Shown: piece by piece, positions 7,319 through 14,084 of the stretch
How the letters are laid out: each line of letters starts with the position of its first letter
How positions within the stretch are numbered: the first letter of the stretch is position 1
DNA from: Acetobacteraceae bacterium
Lineage (GTDB): Bacteria > Pseudomonadota > Alphaproteobacteria > Acetobacterales > Acetobacteraceae
Assembly: GCA_030039695.1 (NCBI GenBank)
Contig: JASHVB010000708.1
Coordinates: forward strand, 1 to 14,994
Length of the DNA stretch: 14,994 nucleotides
Direction of reading: 5' to 3'
Notes under the pieces: generated by a model
What the model was told of the DNA's origin: nothing
The model's input: the letters and a program-made list of their open reading frames with translations, nothing else
Databases searched by the model: none
Position numbers and translations under genes: made by a program

Positions 7319-7666
7319 TTATGGCAATTGGGACGCCCTGATTTTCCACAGTTCATCGATCTCGCTACTCGAAAGCCCGGCTTCGATCGAGCGCGATCTT
7401 CGACACTCGCGAATTAGAACGAAGGCACTGCGGCAGACTGCGATAATGCCTAAGCTAAAGATCATGAAACCCACCAACGCTTTCCCCGTACTCGACGGAG
7501 GTTCTGGTTCGTTTTCGGCAACGATACCGAACGTGACGATAAACAATGGAATGAGAATCACAGAGTGCACGACCAACCAATGGTCGAAGCCCGAAAAGCT
7601 TGGCTGCGAAGACGACAAAAATTGTGATGACGAACGACCGACCGGTGCCGCACCATACCGAGCCAA
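7319..7666 (-). CDS. Small two-helix membrane protein, unknown function (115 aa)
   Basis: I do not recognise a family. Seen: two clear hydrophobic segments (about residues 29-50, HWLVVHSVILIPLFIVTFG; and 61-84, GKALVGFMIFSLGIIAV). A short polar loop, ENEPEPPSST, lies between them. A basic, then amphipathic, C-terminus follows (RECRRSRSIEAG, then SSSEIDELWKIR). This hydrophobic pattern and the stop soon after make it far more credible than the overlapping plus-strand frame. The start taken is TTG at 7666, with no visible ribosome-binding site, so the N-terminal 25 residues are uncertain. A real start inside the frame is possible only if the first helix is shortened. Its base composition is lower in GC than its neighbours. 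It is divergent from the ClC gene. Likely inner membrane with both ends cytoplasmic (inference from the basic tail). Confidence 0.6.
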   Translation of the reverse strand: MARYGAAPVGRSSSQFLSSSQPSFSGFDHWLVVHSVILIPLFIVTFGIVAENEPEPPSSTGKALVGFMIFSLGIIAVCRSAFVLIRECRRSRSIEAGLSSSEIDELWKIRASQLP

Positions 7667-7674
7667 CTTTAATT

Positions 7675-7691
7675 TGTCACGTTAGTTGACA
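7675..7691. promoter_or_regulatory. Dyad TGTCA-N7-TGACA between divergent genes
   Basis: A perfect 5-bp inverted repeat with 7-nt spacing sits 9 nt from the TTG start of the small membrane protein and about 200 bp from the ClC start. The size and spacing suit a dimeric helix-turn-helix regulator. A TTGACA hexamer overlaps its right half (7686-7691), but I see no well-spaced -10. Candidate operator only. Confidence 0.35.
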
Positions 7692-7786
7692 CCGGCCCCG
7701 ATCATTATGACACCAAGAAACAGCAGAACGCGTTGGAGTGAGCGGTTCAGCCGATTGTGTTCAGGACCTCGATCGGGGGTGTTCTA

Positions 7787-7822
7787 GATTCAGCCTCGTT
7801 TGGGTCTGTGAGCTGCTGAATC
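7787..7822. repeat. Inverted repeat upstream of the ClC gene
   Basis: GATTCAGC (7787-7794) and GCTGAATC (7815-7822) form a perfect 8-bp dyad with a 20-nt spacer, 69-104 bp before the ClC start codon. It could be an operator pair or a leader hairpin for the transporter mRNA. Confidence 0.4.
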
Positions 7823-7890
7823 GGTGCGCCGAAACTGGTCATCTGGGCGTCCGCATCACTCTCGTCCGGGGGATTTAGCGGGGTAGTGAG

Positions 7891-9234
7891 ATGGGTGATC
7901 GAATGTGGATGCCGGGTCAACCGAAGCTCCGAATGAAGCCCTCAGAAGGCGACAGTGGCCTGCTGATACTTTCGTTGCTCGCGCTGATCGTCGGTGCGGC
8001 ATCGGGATTGGTCGGTGCGATCTTCCGGCTTGCGCTCACTGCGGCAGACAGGTTTCGTGGCTCCGCGATCATCTGGGCTCATGGAAACAAATTCGTTGGG
8101 TTTCTCCTCATTGTGGGCGGATGTGCCACCATGGTCGCCCTTGCGGCATGGTTGGTCCGCAGGTTTTCGCCGTATGCGTCGGGGAGCGGAATTCCGCAGG
8201 TGGAGGCAATCCTCCAGGATGAGCTGCCGCCGCCGCCGCTTCGATTGCTGTTCGTGAAGTTTATTGGTGGTCTGTCAGCCATAGGTTCGGGCCTGGCACT
8301 CGGTCGTGAGGGCCCAACCGTTCAGATGGGCGCAGCCATCGCCCACATTGTCGGGGCGCTCTCGAGGCGCAATTGGCTCGACTGCAAAGTGCTGATGGCC
8401 GCCGGTGCCGGTGCGGGACTCGCCACCGCATTCAATGCGCCGATTGCTGGAGCCGTCTTCGTTCTCGAGGAGCTGATGCGACGCTTCGAGACGCGCACTG
8501 CAATTGCAGCGCTCGGCGCCTCCGCGGCGGCTATCGCCGTGGCGCGCACCATCATCGGCACAGCCCCGGATTTCGCAGTCGCACCGATGGCCTATATCGG
8601 CGTGCGGTCGTGGCCGCTATTCGCGGCGTTGGGTGCCGCAGCCGGGCTCGCAGGGACGCTCTACAATGTCGCATTGCTGCGCACCCTCGTTGCCACAGAT
8701 CACCTCGCTCGCGTGCCGGTCGAAATCCGTGCCGCGCTCGTTGGAGCCTCGGTTGGGGCGCTCGGCTGGTTTCTTCCCCAGCTTATCGGCGGCGGTGACG
8801 ACATCACGCAGCGCGCGCTTGACGGTGCAACCTTGGTCACTTTTTTGCCGTTGGGCTTTCTTCTTCGGTTTGGCCTCGGCGCGGTATCCTATGCGGCGGC
8901 GACACCCGGAGGTCTGTTTGCCCCTATTCTCGTCCTGGGAGCGCAGCTTGGTCTGTTGTCGGGCGCGATCTGTCGTGTTGTCTTCCCTAGTATGGGACTC
9001 GACCCGACTGCATTTGCCGTGGTCGGAATGGCCGCCTTCTTTACCGGCGTGGTGCAGGCTCCGATTACCGGTATCGCTCTCGTCATCGAGATGACCGCGA
9101 GCACCCCGATGCTTCTGCCGATGATCAGTGCCTGCTTCACAGCGATACTGGTCCCAAACTTATTGGGTAGCACACCGATTTACGAGTCGCTGCGAGAGCG
9201 GATTTTTGCCAGCAAGCGTTCAAACATTCCATGA
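7891..9234 (+). CDS. clcA: ClC-family H+/Cl- exchange transporter
   Basis: An inner-membrane chloride/proton antiporter of the ClC family (447 aa; E. coli ClcA is 473). Family signatures seen: GSGIP (98-102, with the chloride-coordinating Ser99), GREGP (138-142, gating Glu140), FNAPIAGAVFVLEEL (181-195) and GGLFAP (340-345). Tyr431 in TPIYESL matches the inner-gate Tyr445 of E. coli ClcA. Glu194 of the EEL motif corresponds to the E. coli proton glutamate Glu203. Retaining it together with Glu140 points to coupled exchange rather than a pure channel. There are multiple hydrophobic helices throughout and no C-terminal CBS domains. Known roles include acid resistance and ion homeostasis. The ATG at 7891 follows a GCGGGG-type ribosome-binding site; ATGs at 7903 and 7909 are alternatives. 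The gene stands alone and converges on the aminotransferase gene. Confidence 0.95.
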   Translation: MGDRMWMPGQPKLRMKPSEGDSGLLILSLLALIVGAASGLVGAIFRLALTAADRFRGSAIIWAHGNKFVGFLLIVGGCATMVALAAWLVRRFSPYASGSGIPQVEAILQDELPPPPLRLLFVKFIGGLSAIGSGLALGREGPTVQMGAAIAHIVGALSRRNWLDCKVLMAAGAGAGLATAFNAPIAGAVFVLEELMRRFETRTAIAALGASAAAIAVARTIIGTAPDFAVAPMAYIGVRSWPLFAALGAAAGLAGTLYNVALLRTLVATDHLARVPVEIRAALVGASVGALGWFLPQLIGGGDDITQRALDGATLVTFLPLGFLLRFGLGAVSYAAATPGGLFAPILVLGAQLGLLSGAICRVVFPSMGLDPTAFAVVGMAAFFTGVVQAPITGIALVIEMTASTPMLLPMISACFTAILVPNLLGSTPIYESLRERIFASKRSNIP

Positions 9235-9284
9235 CCGCCAATCGAACGGCAGCTAAGCAAGCAGACTTTCATTGGAATGTCGGC

Positions 9285-9379
9285 GGCCCCCAGGGGCCCA
9301 CAGGCTAAGGAGGCAACGGCGTCGCCGGTGCGGACGTCCGCTCCGGGTCGAAACTCCCGAGGTGAGCCGTCCGTTCGGG
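9285..9379. terminator. Cluster of GC-rich dyads between convergent genes
   Basis: The 145-bp gap between the convergent ClC and aminotransferase genes holds several short dyads. They are GGCCCC-CA-GGGGCC (9285-9298), CGGCG-T-CGCCG (9317-9327), the 12-nt palindrome GCGGACGTCCGC (9330-9341) and CCCGA/TCGGG (9356-9379, touching the aminotransferase stop). None has a T-run. Together they may act as bidirectional, Rho-assisted termination signals. Confidence 0.35.
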
Positions 9380-10753
9380 TCATTCGCGCAATTCGGCCCA
9401 GGCGTCATCCAGTGCCCGGCTGAGCCGTGCGGCGATGTCGTCGATCTCCGCCTCGGTGACGACCAGCGGCGGCGAGAAGGCGATGCGGTCGCCAATGAAC
9501 CGCGTGATCAGGCCATGCGCCCGTGCGTGCTTATCAACCGTCGCGCCAACCTTAAGTGCTGGGTCAAACTGAGCGCGTGTCGCCTTGTCGGCGACCATCT
9601 CGATGCCGGCCAGCAAGCCGACGCCGCGCACTTCGCCCACCATCGGGTGCTCACAAAAATTTGCCAGCGCCTGCTGCATATGCGACCCGACGCGTCGCAC
9701 GTGACCGATCATGTCCATCTCGTCGTACATGCGCAGCGTCTCCATCGCCACCGCCGTTGTCACCGGATGTCCTGCGTAGGTGAAACCGTGCGCGAAATTG
9801 CCCAGCTTGCGGCTTTCGTCGAGCATCGCCTGGAACACGCGTTGGTTGATCAGCAGGGCGGAGATCGGCTGCATGCCGGCGCTCAGCGCCTTGGCACAGG
9901 TGATCATGTCGGGCTTCAACTCATAGGTCTGCGAACCCCACATGTTACCGGTGCGACCGAAGCCGCAGATCACCTCGTCGGCAATGAACAGGACGTCGTA
10001 TTTGCGCAGTACTGCCTGCACCTTTGCCCAGTACGACCGAGGCGGGGTCAGGCCGCCGCCGGCGCCCATCACCGGTTCAGCGATGAATGCGCCGCAGGTT
10101 TCGGGCCCTTCGCGCAGGATCAGCGCCTCCAGCGCCTCCGTCATACGTGTGGCAAATTGCTCCTCAGTCTCGCCATCGTGGTGGAAGCGATAATAGTGCG
10201 GATATTCGGTGTGCACGAACCCAGGGAATGGCAGGCCGAAATCGGCATGCATATCCGCCTTGCCGGACGCGCTGATAGCGGCCGACGTGCTGCCGTGATA
10301 CGCCATATGCCGGCCGATGATCTTGCGCTTCTCCGGTTTGCCGATCGCCGCGTGGTAGTACCAAACCAGCTTGAGAGCCGTGTCGTTCGCTTCCGAGCCG
10401 GAGCACTGGAACAATACCTTGCTCATCGGTACCGGCGCGATCTGCAGCAGCCTCTCGGCCAGGTCGACGCCCGTCTCGTTTGTCGTGCCGCGGTACAGGT
10501 GATAGGAGCCCAGCTTCCGCATTTGCTCGTACGCAACACGCGCGAGCCGTTCCGATGCGTACCCAAGCGAGGCGCACCACAATCCCGCCGCCGCATCCAG
10601 AAACCGCGTGCCCTGGTCATCATAAACATAGCAGCCCTGGCCGCGCTCGATGACCATCGGGCCCTGCTCGAGATGCGCCACAAGATTGGTCTGCGGATGC
10701 ACGATGCTCGCGATGTCGCGCGCCTGCACTGAGTTCGGGGCGGCATAGGTCAT
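9380..10753 (-). CDS. Class III PLP-dependent aminotransferase (omega-transaminase type, 457 aa)
   Basis: A cytosolic pyridoxal-phosphate enzyme moving an amino group from a terminal amine or omega-amino acid, probably to pyruvate or another keto acid. Seen: a phosphate-cup SGSEANDTALK (118-128), AYHGST (151-156), AEPVMGAGG (225-233) and IADEVICGFGRTG (257-269, Asp259 for the PLP pyridine nitrogen). The Schiff-base Lys288 lies in CAKALSAGMQPIS, and THGF-like AHGFTYAGHPV follows. Length and motifs match the group annotated as aspartate aminotransferase family, which includes putrescine/cadaverine- and beta-alanine-pyruvate transaminases; the substrate cannot be read from sequence. The ATG at 10753 has AGAGGA 7 nt upstream. 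It is downstream of cydC on the same strand but separated by 221 bp with a strong hairpin, so probably its own unit. Confidence 0.93.
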   Translation of the reverse strand: MTYAAPNSVQARDIASIVHPQTNLVAHLEQGPMVIERGQGCYVYDDQGTRFLDAAAGLWCASLGYASERLARVAYEQMRKLGSYHLYRGTTNETGVDLAERLLQIAPVPMSKVLFQCSGSEANDTALKLVWYYHAAIGKPEKRKIIGRHMAYHGSTSAAISASGKADMHADFGLPFPGFVHTEYPHYYRFHHDGETEEQFATRMTEALEALILREGPETCGAFIAEPVMGAGGGLTPPRSYWAKVQAVLRKYDVLFIADEVICGFGRTGNMWGSQTYELKPDMITCAKALSAGMQPISALLINQRVFQAMLDESRKLGNFAHGFTYAGHPVTTAVAMETLRMYDEMDMIGHVRRVGSHMQQALANFCEHPMVGEVRGVGLLAGIEMVADKATRAQFDPALKVGATVDKHARAHGLITRFIGDRIAFSPPLVVTEAEIDDIAARLSRALDDAWAELRE

Positions 10754-10833
10754 GAAGGCATCCTCTCGCGTATTGCGGCGATGCTAGTACCCGGGATCGT
10801 CGGACCGCAAGCGCTTCTCGATCATTGCGACGA

Positions 10834-10881
10834 GCGCAGCGACGCAGCGATCCCTGGTGGCAGATGGCTGCGTCGCTGCGC
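10834..10881. repeat. Perfect 15-bp inverted repeat between cydC and the aminotransferase
   Basis: GCGCAGCGACGCAGC (10834-10848) is exactly complementary to 10867-10881, with an 18-nt spacer. Each arm also holds the direct repeat GCAGCGACGCAGC-like pattern. It lies about 95 bp beyond the cydC stop and 80 bp before the aminotransferase start. The stem is strong enough for a terminator-like or RNA-protective hairpin, but no U-tract follows on either strand. Confidence 0.8.
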
Positions 10882-10974
10882 CGACACGCCAGGCAAACCT
10901 CAGGCCCGGGACGTCGGCGGTGCTCGCGGTGTACACCTGCGGCCTTGCTGCTCTCGCGGGGGCGAAAGTAGCCG

Positions 10975-12600
10975 CTACGCCGCGGCCGCGACCGCCTTAC
11001 CCCCTGACAACCGCCAGATCCGATCCAGCCGCTCGACTCCGGTCAGACGGTGCGCGATGAGCACCACCGTGCGGCCTATCGCAACCTCATTCAGCGTTGA
11101 CAGGAAAGCGCGCTCCGTCTCGGCGTCGAGGCCCGCGCAAGGTTCGTCCAGGATGAGGATCGGCGCCGGCGACAGCAGCGTGCGTGCCAGCGCCAGCCGT
11201 CGTCCTTGCCCGCCCGAGAAGCGGGTGCCGCCCTCGCCCACCCAAGTGTCCATGCCGTCTGGCAGGCTCCGCACCACGTCGCCGATGCGTGCTGCGTCCA
11301 GCACCGCCCACAGGGCAGCTTCGGGCGCGTCCGGATCAGCCAGCAGGAGATTCGCGCGGATCGTGTCATCAAACAGGTGGGTGGCCTGACTGAGCCAGCC
11401 GATGCGCGCGTGCACCGCGTCAGCGGAAAGGTCGCTAATGTCGGTGCCCCCCAGCGAGATGCGACCCTGCTGTGGCTCGGCGACTTTCAGCGCCAACGCG
11501 GCAAGCGTTGACTTGCCGGTGCCGGACGGGACGAGCAGAGCAACGCGCGTGCACTCTGGGATTTCCAGGGTCAGGCCATCGAACACCGGCGGCCGGTCGG
11601 ACTGCCACGCGAAATGCACACCCTCGAAGCGCAGCGCGAAGCCGGACGGGACGGCGGCCGGCTGGGCTGGATCCGGCACCGGGCTTGGCCCTTCGGCGGC
11701 TTCCAAAACCCGTCGCGCCGCAGCTGCGGCGTGGCCTGCCAGTGCACCGGCTCGCGGCAGACCACCGACCGCCTCGAAGCCCGCAACGACCAGAAACGCG
11801 GCGACGATCGCGTTGCCAGGCTGCAATCCGGCTGCAACCAGCACAGCGAACAACGCCGCCTGGCCGCATAGGAAAGCGCCCACGCCCGCCACGGCGGTGC
11901 GGCGGGCGAGATCATGCTGAGCGCTCAGTAAGGCGCTTTCGCGTGCCTGGACGGTGGCAACCACGCGGCCCTCGGCGCCGAACGCACGCACCTCGCGCAG
12001 CCCGGTCAACGCATCAAGTGCAGCGATGCGCAGAGCCGCGGATGCCGCTGCGAGCCGACCACCGGCATCAGACGCGGCGCGCGCGGCCGCCGTGGGCAGC
12101 AGCAAGGCAGCGATCACGAGCAAGACGCCGACCGCGATTGCCTGCAGAATCGAATGGAGGCCGATCAGCACGACCAACACCGGCAGCAGCAGGACTGCTC
12201 CAGCCAGCGGTACGATGATGCGCAGGTAGAGGCCATCCAGTGCCTCCACGTCCGTGACCAGGCGCGCCAGCACATCGCCGGCCTGGCGGAAACCAAGGCC
12301 GCCGGCACCCGTACGCGCCAGATGGCGAAAGAACCAGACGCGAAGGTCTGCGAGAGCGCGGAAGGTAGCGGCATGGGTGACCAGCCGCTCGGCATAGCGC
12401 AGCACGACTCGCGCCACGCCAAGACCGCGCAGCGCGGCGGGAAACAGCAGCACGCCGGACGCCACGACGGCGCCGATCACTGCGCCGGAGACGGCCATCA
12501 GGCCGACCCCGGCAGCCAGGGCGGAGAGGGAGATGAGCATGCCGAAGAGCAACCAGCCAGTCCGGCCGCGCCACAGCGCGAGGATGCGAAGCAGGTCCAT
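10975..12600 (-). CDS. cydC: Thiol reductant ABC exporter subunit CydC (541 aa)
   Basis: CydC pairs with CydD in an inner-membrane ABC exporter of cysteine/glutathione needed for cytochrome bd and c-type cytochrome assembly. Seen: a CydC-type N-terminus (MDLLRILALWRGRTGWLL) and six hydrophobic segments. A typical RYAERLVTHAATFRALADLR block and DVEALDGLYLR follow. The nucleotide-binding domain has a Q-loop SQATHLF, signature FSGGQGRR (462-465 for SGGQ), Walker B LILDE (482-486) and H-loop His517. Walker A reads VPSGTGKST (357-365): the first Gly is Val (codon GTC for expected GGC). The ATG at 12600 is chosen over the open frame extending to 12792, because the extra 64 residues are Arg-rich and unlike CydC. 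No good ribosome-binding site precedes it. No cydD, cydA or cydB is adjacent, which is odd. The family call is sure; activity is uncertain. Confidence 0.92.
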   Translation of the reverse strand: MDLLRILALWRGRTGWLLFGMLISLSALAAGVGLMAVSGAVIGAVVASGVLLFPAALRGLGVARVVLRYAERLVTHAATFRALADLRVWFFRHLARTGAGGLGFRQAGDVLARLVTDVEALDGLYLRIIVPLAGAVLLLPVLVVLIGLHSILQAIAVGVLLVIAALLLPTAAARAASDAGGRLAAASAALRIAALDALTGLREVRAFGAEGRVVATVQARESALLSAQHDLARRTAVAGVGAFLCGQAALFAVLVAAGLQPGNAIVAAFLVVAGFEAVGGLPRAGALAGHAAAAARRVLEAAEGPSPVPDPAQPAAVPSGFALRFEGVHFAWQSDRPPVFDGLTLEIPECTRVALLVPSGTGKSTLAALALKVAEPQQGRISLGGTDISDLSADAVHARIGWLSQATHLFDDTIRANLLLADPDAPEAALWAVLDAARIGDVVRSLPDGMDTWVGEGGTRFSGGQGRRLALARTLLSPAPILILDEPCAGLDAETERAFLSTLNEVAIGRTVVLIAHRLTGVERLDRIWRLSGGKAVAAAA

Positions 12601-12939
12601 GTACGAGGGTGTTAGACCGGTTCGGCGTCCGAGGAAACGCCGGCTTGCACCGCGCCGACCTTGCGGGGATTTGTGCCGAGCGAACGGAATGGCCAGGCCC
12701 GTCCCGACCATCCAGGTGTTGGCTTCATCCCGCTGCAACAACGGCGTGGAGCGCCGGCACGGGACCGGCGCCAACGGGCGGCGCTCCACCATGTGACGGC
12801 CTCAATCAGGGCCCAATCGGCATCCTCGGCGCGTCGCTGTTGTCCCGCCACGCTCAGCCCGTTCAACGCGCCTTGACCGCCGCGTGGTGGCCGCTGACAT
12901 GCCTCTCCAGCCCCAGGCGGGAGGGGTTTCTATCGGCGG
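12601..12939. other. Intergenic region between cydC and the Crp/Fnr gene, with nested dyads
   Basis: There are 339 bp without a recognisable gene at the place where cydD is usually found. Frames on both strands are open but Arg/Pro-rich and show no CydD motif. Two competing hairpins are visible: GTGGAGCGCC/GGCGCTCCAC (12746-12755 with 12780-12789) and GCGCCGG/CCGGCGC (12751-12757 with 12765-12771). They could be alternating leader structures or a REP-like palindrome. No clear TTGA-N6-TCAA (Fnr/FixK) box was found. Confidence 0.5.
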
Positions 12940-13638
12940 CTAGTGCCGAGGCTCGCAGGCCAGGTCGCGCAGATAGCGCCGGTCATGCAACTCGACACCG
13001 CTGCGGGAGATGCCCAGCGTGCCTTCGCGCTTGAGGTGCGCCAGCACGCGGCACACCGTCTCCACCGTCAGGCCAAGGTGGTCGGCGATGTCGGTGCGGC
13101 TCATCGGCAAATCCAGCGTGGCCCGACCGGGCGTGGCGGAGCGGCGGTCCATTTCCAGCACGAAGGACGCCAGTCTCTCCATCGCGCTCTTGCGGCCCAA
13201 AAGCATCATGCGCTCGTGCGCGGTGTGGAGATTGTTCAGGGTCAGAGCGCGCAGCCGACGCGCGAGCGCGGGGCGACTCTCCGCGAGCGCCTCGACCATG
13301 CGGCGTGGATAGCGGCGCAGCTTCACATCGGTCACCGCCTCAGCGGCAAATTCATGGATCGCCAGGTCGTCGAGACCAAAGATGTCACCGGCGAAGAGGA
13401 ACTCGCCGACCTGGCGACGGCCATCTTCCATCAGTCTGACCGTGCGTACGCAACCGGAGAGGATTCGCCAGCAATATTCTGCAGAGGCTCCCTGTCCATG
13501 GATTTCATGCTCGCGCTGGACCGTGACCGTACTGCCAAATTGCTCCAGCAGGTCCAGGGCGTCAGGCGCGGAGGGCCGGGCTATGATTCCGCGGGAAAGC
13601 ACGACGTTCTGTTGCGCCGGGTGCATGGTTGACTGCAT
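12940..13638 (-). CDS. Crp/Fnr-family transcriptional regulator, FixK-like (232 aa)
   Basis: A DNA-binding regulator with an N-terminal cyclic-nucleotide-binding-type beta-roll (about 25-120, including GRRQVGEFLFAGDIFGLDD), a long dimerisation helix (about 121-150) and a C-terminal winged helix-turn-helix. In the latter, MSRTDIADHLGLTVETVCRV (179-198) holds the recognition helix. Cysteines are at 56, 63, 196 and 228 only. The N-terminal cluster that binds [4Fe-4S] in Fnr is absent, so oxygen sensing of the Fnr type is unlikely, and the overall form is like FixK. In the ETVCR motif, Glu193 and Arg197 match the base-contacting Glu and Arg of Fnr, while Cys196 replaces its Ser. The ATG at 13638 has GGAG 8 nt upstream. 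It precedes cydC on the same strand and may control it and micro-oxic genes elsewhere (inference). Confidence 0.9.
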   Translation of the reverse strand: MQSTMHPAQQNVVLSRGIIARPSAPDALDLLEQFGSTVTVQREHEIHGQGASAEYCWRILSGCVRTVRLMEDGRRQVGEFLFAGDIFGLDDLAIHEFAAEAVTDVKLRRYPRRMVEALAESRPALARRLRALTLNNLHTAHERMMLLGRKSAMERLASFVLEMDRRSATPGRATLDLPMSRTDIADHLGLTVETVCRVLAHLKREGTLGISRSGVELHDRRYLRDLACEPRH

Positions 13639-13721
13639 GGATCTCTCTCCTTCGCCTGGTGGGGCCGTTTCGATAGGCGCAGGTCTAGCCGTCGCGATTC
13701 AGCACTGAAATTCGGAATTCA

Positions 13722-13743
13722 TCGTACGGGAGCCTACGTACGA
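13722..13743. promoter_or_regulatory. Inverted repeat upstream of the Crp/Fnr gene
   Basis: TCGTACG (13722-13728) and CGTACGA (13737-13743) form a perfect 7-bp dyad with 8-nt spacer (22 bp in total), 84 bp before the regulator's start. The geometry fits a dimeric repressor or activator site, but the sequence is not an Fnr/FixK box. An AT-rich partial dyad (TGAAATTC-GGAATTCA, 13706-13721) abuts it and may hold the promoter. Confidence 0.45.
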
Positions 13744-13789
13744 GGTTGCCCACGGCGGAACACCTCGTCTCCTGGGACGCCCCGCGCGC

Positions 13790-14025
13790 CGGCCAACCCG
13801 AGAGCGCCGGCAAGCAGCGCTCCAGACGGATGCGCAAGGGCGCCTTGGCTGACAACCAGCCGGGTGCAGTTCGTTTGGACCGCCAGCCACAGGAAGGACG
13901 GCTACCGGCAGGCGCCATCACCTCGGCTGCGCCAACGCTCGGGCCGAAGACGGCGATCTGAAGCGGTTGGGTCTGTCCTCACCTGGACCTCCGTGGGAAG
14001 CCCCGGACTTCAGGCCTCTGAGGGA
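13790..14025 (+). pseudogene. Possible 3' relic of a tnpB gene plus right-end (omega-RNA-like) motif
   Basis: Tentative. Across shifting frames the + strand gives fragments resembling the zinc-ribbon end of TnpB: AGKQRS, then ADNQPGA, then (next frame) FVWTASHRKDG, then (frame again) AITSAA, before TGA at 13959. In intact TnpB this region reads like SxxCSxCG, xDNRPSQA, FxCxxCGH and NAAxNI; here the cysteines are lost. About 30 nt later comes GTGGGAAGCCCCGGACTTCA (13993-14012). This resembles the 3' end of IS605/IS1341 right ends and omega-RNAs as I remember them, but the expected closing arm is degraded. No protein is made. Confidence 0.35.
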
Positions 14026-14031
14026 TAGCGG

Positions 14032-14084
14032 GCCGCGAGAAAGCGCGGCGCACTTGCTGTCCTATTGAGCGTTTCCTGAATAGG
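14032..14084. repeat. Two hairpins before the tnpB pseudogene (candidate left-end structures)
   Basis: GCCGCG-AGAAAG-CGCGGC (14032-14049) is a perfect 6-bp stem-loop. CCTATT (14061-14066) pairs with AATAGG (14079-14084), ending at the GTG start. IS200/IS605-family elements carry subterminal hairpins rather than terminal inverted repeats, so one of these may mark the left end. The true boundary cannot be fixed from this copy alone. Confidence 0.35.

Noticed and set aside
7173..7685. 170-aa plus frame overlapping the small membrane protein
   Set aside because: No hydrophobic segments or motif; the opposite strand shows two well-formed membrane helices.
7686..7711. TTGACA ... TATGAC as a sigma-70 promoter for the ClC gene
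   Set aside because: The spacing between the boxes is about 14 nt, too short for a standard promoter; kept only as part of the candidate operator.
9272..10732. 486-aa plus-strand frame opposite the aminotransferase
   Set aside because: Same codon-register shadow effect in high-GC DNA; no recognisable domain, whereas the minus frame has a complete PLP fold-type I motif set.
12601..12792. 64-residue N-terminal extension of CydC
   Set aside because: Arg/Pro-rich, unlike CydC N-termini, and contains a nested palindrome; the typical CydC start is the Met at 12600.
12943..13632. 229-aa plus frame opposite the Crp/Fnr gene
   Set aside because: Antisense shadow; the minus strand has an unambiguous helix-turn-helix and a good ribosome-binding site.
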